Positions 30,628 through 33,430 of a stretch of DNA of 33,430 nt are shown here, one piece after another. This DNA comes from Alphaproteobacteria bacterium. GTDB taxonomy: Bacteria > Myxococcota_A > UBA796 > GCA-2862545. Under the pieces are notes generated by a model, which saw nothing but the letters and a program-made list of their open reading frames with translations, did not search any database and was not told the origin of the DNA. Each line of letters begins with the position of its first letter. Position 1 is the stretch's first letter. The stretch covers positions 1 through 33,430 of the forward strand of contig JACKEQ010000045.1 of assembly GCA_020632885.1 (NCBI GenBank), in the 5' to 3' direction. The position numbers and the translations under genes were made by a program.

Positions 30628-30647
30628 CGACACATTTCGACGTGTCG
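30628..30647. promoter_or_regulatory. Inverted repeat CGACAC-N8-GTGTCG in the divergent gap (candidate operator)
   Basis: CGACAC (30628-30633) and GTGTCG (30642-30647) are perfect inverted arms separated by 8 nt. They lie 18 nt upstream of the DUF2277 start and 78 nt before the large surface-protein gene. A weak plus-strand promoter, TCGACG (30637-30642), 18 nt, CAGAAT (30661-30666), overlaps one arm. A repressor dimer is a possible reader; this is inference. Confidence 0.35.
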
Positions 30648-30724
30648 ATGGTCGACCTCACAGAATCCTCGCACAGGCGTCTGGAGCGGGCGTCCCTCAT
30701 GCACAATCGTGAAGGAGGTCCCCC

Positions 30725-33430
30725 ATGATCCTGTCGCTCCTCCCTTCCGTCCAGGCGGCCACGCTCACGGTCCCGGGCACCCACTCCACGATCGCCGCCG
30801 CGGTCCTGGCGGCGTCGCCCGGCGATGTCGTGGAGGTGGGGCCGGGCGTGTGGGCCGAGGACGTCGTGGTGGACCGCGACGTCCGCCTCGTCGGCACCGC
30901 GGGGCCCGCAGCCACGACGATCACCGGGGCCACGGGGTCTCCGGTGCGCTTCGTGGGCTCCTGGAGCGCGTCGGGCGTGAGCCTGTCGGGCTTCACGCTC
31001 TCCGGTGGCAGCGTGGGTCTCGAGGTGGCCGCGGGCCTCGCGCCCGTCGTGGAGGACGTCTGGATCACGGGCGCCACCGACCACGGCGTCGCGTTGGACT
31101 GCGCGGGCGGCACCTTCCGGCGCGTCTGGGTGCACCACAACGGCGGGACGGCGGACGGTGGCGGCATCCACGCGAACGGCACGTCCGGCACGACCCCGCT
31201 CGCGATCGAGGACAGTCTCGTCGAGGAGAACGACGGGGCCCGCGGGGGCGGCATGTTCGTCGAGGGCACCTCCGCGTGCCCGGCGGCCACCTACACGTCC
31301 ACCAACACGTCCTGGCGCCGCAACACGGCCGGCGTCGCCGGCGGAGCCGTCTGGGCGGGCAGCGTGGACCCCGATCCCGGTACCATCTCGCACACCGACG
31401 ACCGCCTGATCTCCAACGGCAGCGACTTCGGCGGCGGCATCTACGGGGACGGCATCCAGCTCACGCTCACGGACGGGCTGTTCCTGGACAACCACGCCGA
31501 CACCGATGGGGGCGGCGTGCAGCTCGTGCAGAGCGCGCTCGTCGTGGCCGGCGGCACGTGGCTCGCCAACCGCACCACGCTCGGCGACGGTGGGGCGATC
31601 CACCTCCGGCACGCCAGCGGCGGCGGGGTGGGACAGCTCGTGTTCGGCGCGTCCTTCGTGCAGAACCTCGCGGGCGACCGCGGGGGCGCCATCTTCGCGG
31701 ACGGGGAGTCGCTGACGGTCCGCTCGAGCGCCCTCGAGACCAACCTGGCGTCGGGCGTGGGCGGGGCGATCCACGCCACCGGCTCCTCCTTCCTCACGCT
31801 GCTCACCACGGACTGCTCGGGGAACTTCGCGGCGGCGGGCGGCTGCGCGTCCACCCAGGACAGCTACCTCTCGGTGTCCACGAGCGATCTTCGGGGCAAC
31901 TTCTCGAACGGGGACGGCGGGGCCTTCCACGTGGTGGGTGGCGGTGCGTCCGTCGACACGAGCACCCTGGTGTCCAACGGTGCCTCCGGGAACGGCGGGG
32001 GACTGTACGCCTTCGGGGTCGGGTACGTGCTCGCCAGCGGCTCCACGTTCAGCGGGAACACCGTCGGGACCACGGGCCGTGGCGGCGCCGTCGCGGCGAT
32101 GTCGAGCCTCGCGGACCTCTCGTTCCTGAACGTGGTGATGGAGGACCACGTGGCCGCGGAGGGTGGCGCCATCTACGCGGACGACGGTGCGGTGTCCGTG
32201 TACTCGTCGTCCTTCTTCGACAACACCGCGGCGGCCGGCGATGGTGGGGCGCTCCGGCTGGCGGGTGGGTTCGCTCTGTTCACCGCCGGCAACCTGTACG
32301 CCGGGAACGGCGCCACGAACGGTGGGGCCATCGCGTCCGACGTCGGTGGGAGCCTGTCCCGCGACATCTTCATCGAGAACGCGGCGACGGCCGGTGGCGG
32401 CGGCTTCTACGCGGGCGGGGCGTCGACCCTCTCCAACGTGGACTTCGTGTGCAACACCGCGGCGGGAGGCGGTGGCGCCGCGTCGCTGACGGGCTCGGGC
32501 ACGGTCGTGCGGAACACGATGCTCGAGCTGGACGGGCCGGTGAGCGCGCTGACCGGGGCCGGCACGGTGAGCTACAGCAGCATGACGGAGGCGTTCGCGG
32601 TCGCCGTCGACGGGTTGGTGGACGGTGGCGGCAACCTCGTGTCGACGCCAGCCCAGCTCCTCGACGTCACCTGCGACGGCGACGTGACCAACGACCTCTT
32701 CGCGCTCCTCGGGACCTCCCCGCTCATCGACGCGGGCGACCCGGCGACCTTCGACACCGACCTGTCGGTGGCGGACATCGGGGCGGTCGGCGACAACACG
32801 GCCTGCACGGGCATCCCGCCGGTCGACTGGTACCGTGACGCCGACGCCGACGGGTACGGCGCGGGCACCGCGGTGGCGACCTGCGCGGGACCGCCGGGCC
32901 CGGGCTGGGTGATGGTGGACGGCGACTGCGACGACAGCACGGCGGCGCGCTTCCCGGGCAACCCGGAGGTCTGCGATGGCCTCGACAACGACTGCGACAC
33001 GGTGATCCCGCCCGCGGAGCTCCTGGACGCCGACTCCGACGGCTCGCCGTCGTGCGCGGACTGTGAGGACGGCGATCCGTCCGTCCACCCCGGCGCCACC
33101 GAGCAGTGCAACGGCGAGGACGACGACTGCGACGGGCTGCTCGGGCCCGGCGAGGGCGACGCGGACGGTGATGGTGTGCTGGACTGTGCGGACTGCAACC
33201 CCGCGGTGGGCGTGATCTGCGATGACCCGCTGCTCTGCCCGGAGGTCTGTGACGGTCTCGACAACGACTGCGACAGCGCGGTGGACGAAGGGCTCACCTG
33301 CGGCGGAGACGCGGACACGGACGCGGACACCGACTCCGACACCGATGCGGACACGGACGCGGACTCCGACGCGGACACGGACGCGGACGCCGACTCCGAC
33401 ACGGACGCGGACACGGATGCGGATGCGGAC
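30725..33430 (+). CDS. Pmp-like beta-helix surface protein with MopE repeats and DADTD linker (3' end outside window)
   Basis: Open for 902 codons from ATG 30725 to the window edge with no stop. AAGGAGG ends 6 nt before the ATG. A short signal (MILSLLPSVQA) is followed by a right-handed beta-helix (about 14-690) with about 16 GGA[IL]/GGGI turns, each usually followed by an FxxN-like strand, as in chlamydial polymorphic membrane proteins. Residues about 702-861 are MopE-type metal-binding repeats: DADADGYGAG, DGDCDD, EVCDGLDNDCD (occurring twice) and DADGDGVLDCADC. From D862 a DADTDSDTDADTD linker begins. Family knowledge: such proteins are exported, Ca-stabilised and often end in a C-terminal sorting signal, which would lie beyond the window. 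It is probably an adhesin or S-layer-like protein (inference). Confidence 0.88.
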   Translation, partial: MILSLLPSVQAATLTVPGTHSTIAAAVLAASPGDVVEVGPGVWAEDVVVDRDVRLVGTAGPAATTITGATGSPVRFVGSWSASGVSLSGFTLSGGSVGLEVAAGLAPVVEDVWITGATDHGVALDCAGGTFRRVWVHHNGGTADGGGIHANGTSGTTPLAIEDSLVEENDGARGGGMFVEGTSACPAATYTSTNTSWRRNTAGVAGGAVWAGSVDPDPGTISHTDDRLISNGSDFGGGIYGDGIQLTLTDGLFLDNHADTDGGGVQLVQSALVVAGGTWLANRTTLGDGGAIHLRHASGGGVGQLVFGASFVQNLAGDRGGAIFADGESLTVRSSALETNLASGVGGAIHATGSSFLTLLTTDCSGNFAAAGGCASTQDSYLSVSTSDLRGNFSNGDGGAFHVVGGGASVDTSTLVSNGASGNGGGLYAFGVGYVLASGSTFSGNTVGTTGRGGAVAAMSSLADLSFLNVVMEDHVAAEGGAIYADDGAVSVYSSSFFDNTAAAGDGGALRLAGGFALFTAGNLYAGNGATNGGAIASDVGGSLSRDIFIENAATAGGGGFYAGGASTLSNVDFVCNTAAGGGGAASLTGSGTVVRNTMLELDGPVSALTGAGTVSYSSMTEAFAVAVDGLVDGGGNLVSTPAQLLDVTCDGDVTNDLFALLGTSPLIDAGDPATFDTDLSVADIGAVGDNTACTGIPPVDWYRDADADGYGAGTAVATCAGPPGPGWVMVDGDCDDSTAARFPGNPEVCDGLDNDCDTVIPPAELLDADSDGSPSCADCEDGDPSVHPGATEQCNGEDDDCDGLLGPGEGDADGDGVLDCADCNPAVGVICDDPLLCPEVCDGLDNDCDSAVDEGLTCGGDADTDADTDSDTDADTDADSDADTDADADSDTDADTDADAD
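33308..33430 (+). repeat. DADTD/DSDTD-encoding tandem repeat (continues past window)
   Basis: From codon 862 of the beta-helix gene to the edge, 41 codons alternate Asp with Ala, Thr or Ser (GACGCGGACACG-like 12-nt and 6-nt units). The reading frame is kept. This type of low-complexity linker usually separates a surface domain from the C-terminal anchor. Its total length is not visible here. Confidence 0.85.

Noticed and set aside
30709..32838. Long plus-strand and minus-strand open frames over the beta-helix gene
   Set aside because: They are Arg/Gly-rich shadows of the real frame, which starts at ATG 30725 with a strong ribosome site and encodes regular GGA[IL] and FxxN repeats.
33308..33430. 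Short regular repeats at the right edge as a CRISPR array
   Set aside because: The units are 6-12 nt, in frame and encode DADTD; there are no unique spacers.

Overview
The window is very GC-rich, densely coding DNA whose protein content points to a myxobacteria-like (Myxococcota or former deltaproteobacterial) genome. The signs are an MJ0042 zinc ribbon joined to an AgmX/PglI-type C-terminal domain, MopE-type Ca/metal-binding repeats, a DADTD-rich surface linker, many small lipoproteins, a Ser/Thr kinase with a DWG motif, a TIGR02996-type leucine-rich repeat protein, DUF2277 and an Stf0 sulfotransferase. This assignment is inferred from families, since no rRNA is present. I found no tRNA, rRNA, CRISPR array, insertion sequence, integrase or att-like repeat. 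No gene-free stretch reaches 300 bases.

Layout. 1-7700 is mostly housekeeping: the end of an unknown gene, a deoxynucleoside kinase, a zinc-ribbon/TonB-like membrane protein coupled to a Nudix hydrolase, then on the minus strand a pseudokinase-like membrane protein coupled to dtd, then hisS and a tiny membrane protein. 7682-13680 holds a tyrosine/dual-specificity phosphatase, an exported protein, a 917-residue winged-helix/STAND-ATPase/TPR regulator and a fused aldolase-dehydrogenase of the RhaD type. 13793-15743 holds a lipoprotein, two tandem zinc-ribbon/MopE-repeat proteins and an MltG-like lipoprotein. 15805-20267 is a plus-strand run: leucine-rich repeat protein, Stf0 sulfotransferase, an unknown protein and a gluzincin lipoprotein. 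20269-25432 has a von Willebrand A lipoprotein divergent from an OmpR-type response regulator and its histidine kinase, then an endonuclease/exonuclease/phosphatase-fold protein. 25529-30610 has a small membrane protein divergent from a WYL regulator, a DUF4876-like lipoprotein with a haem-binding protein, a lipoprotein coupled to a membrane Ser/Thr kinase, and a DUF2277 protein. 30725 to the right edge is one very large surface protein, open at the window end: a Pmp-like beta-helix, MopE repeats and a DADTD linker. It reads without a stop for 902 codons.

The genes show consistent architectural habits. Same-strand neighbours overlap by GTGA, ATGA, TTGA or TGATG. All seven convergent pairs meet within -26 to +6 nucleotides, leaving no room for intrinsic terminators. 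Several exported proteins have extremely short signal peptides. Four genes without a Shine-Dalgarno have a TA-rich hexamer 6-7 nucleotides before the ATG, suggesting leaderless mRNAs. The clearest regulatory locus is 25763-25813, where back-to-back promoters share three 15-base-spaced repeats between a WYL regulator and a small membrane protein. The most unusual proteins are the tandem zinc-ribbon/MopE pair (14155-14786) and the N-lobe-less pseudokinase membrane protein (3732-6035).
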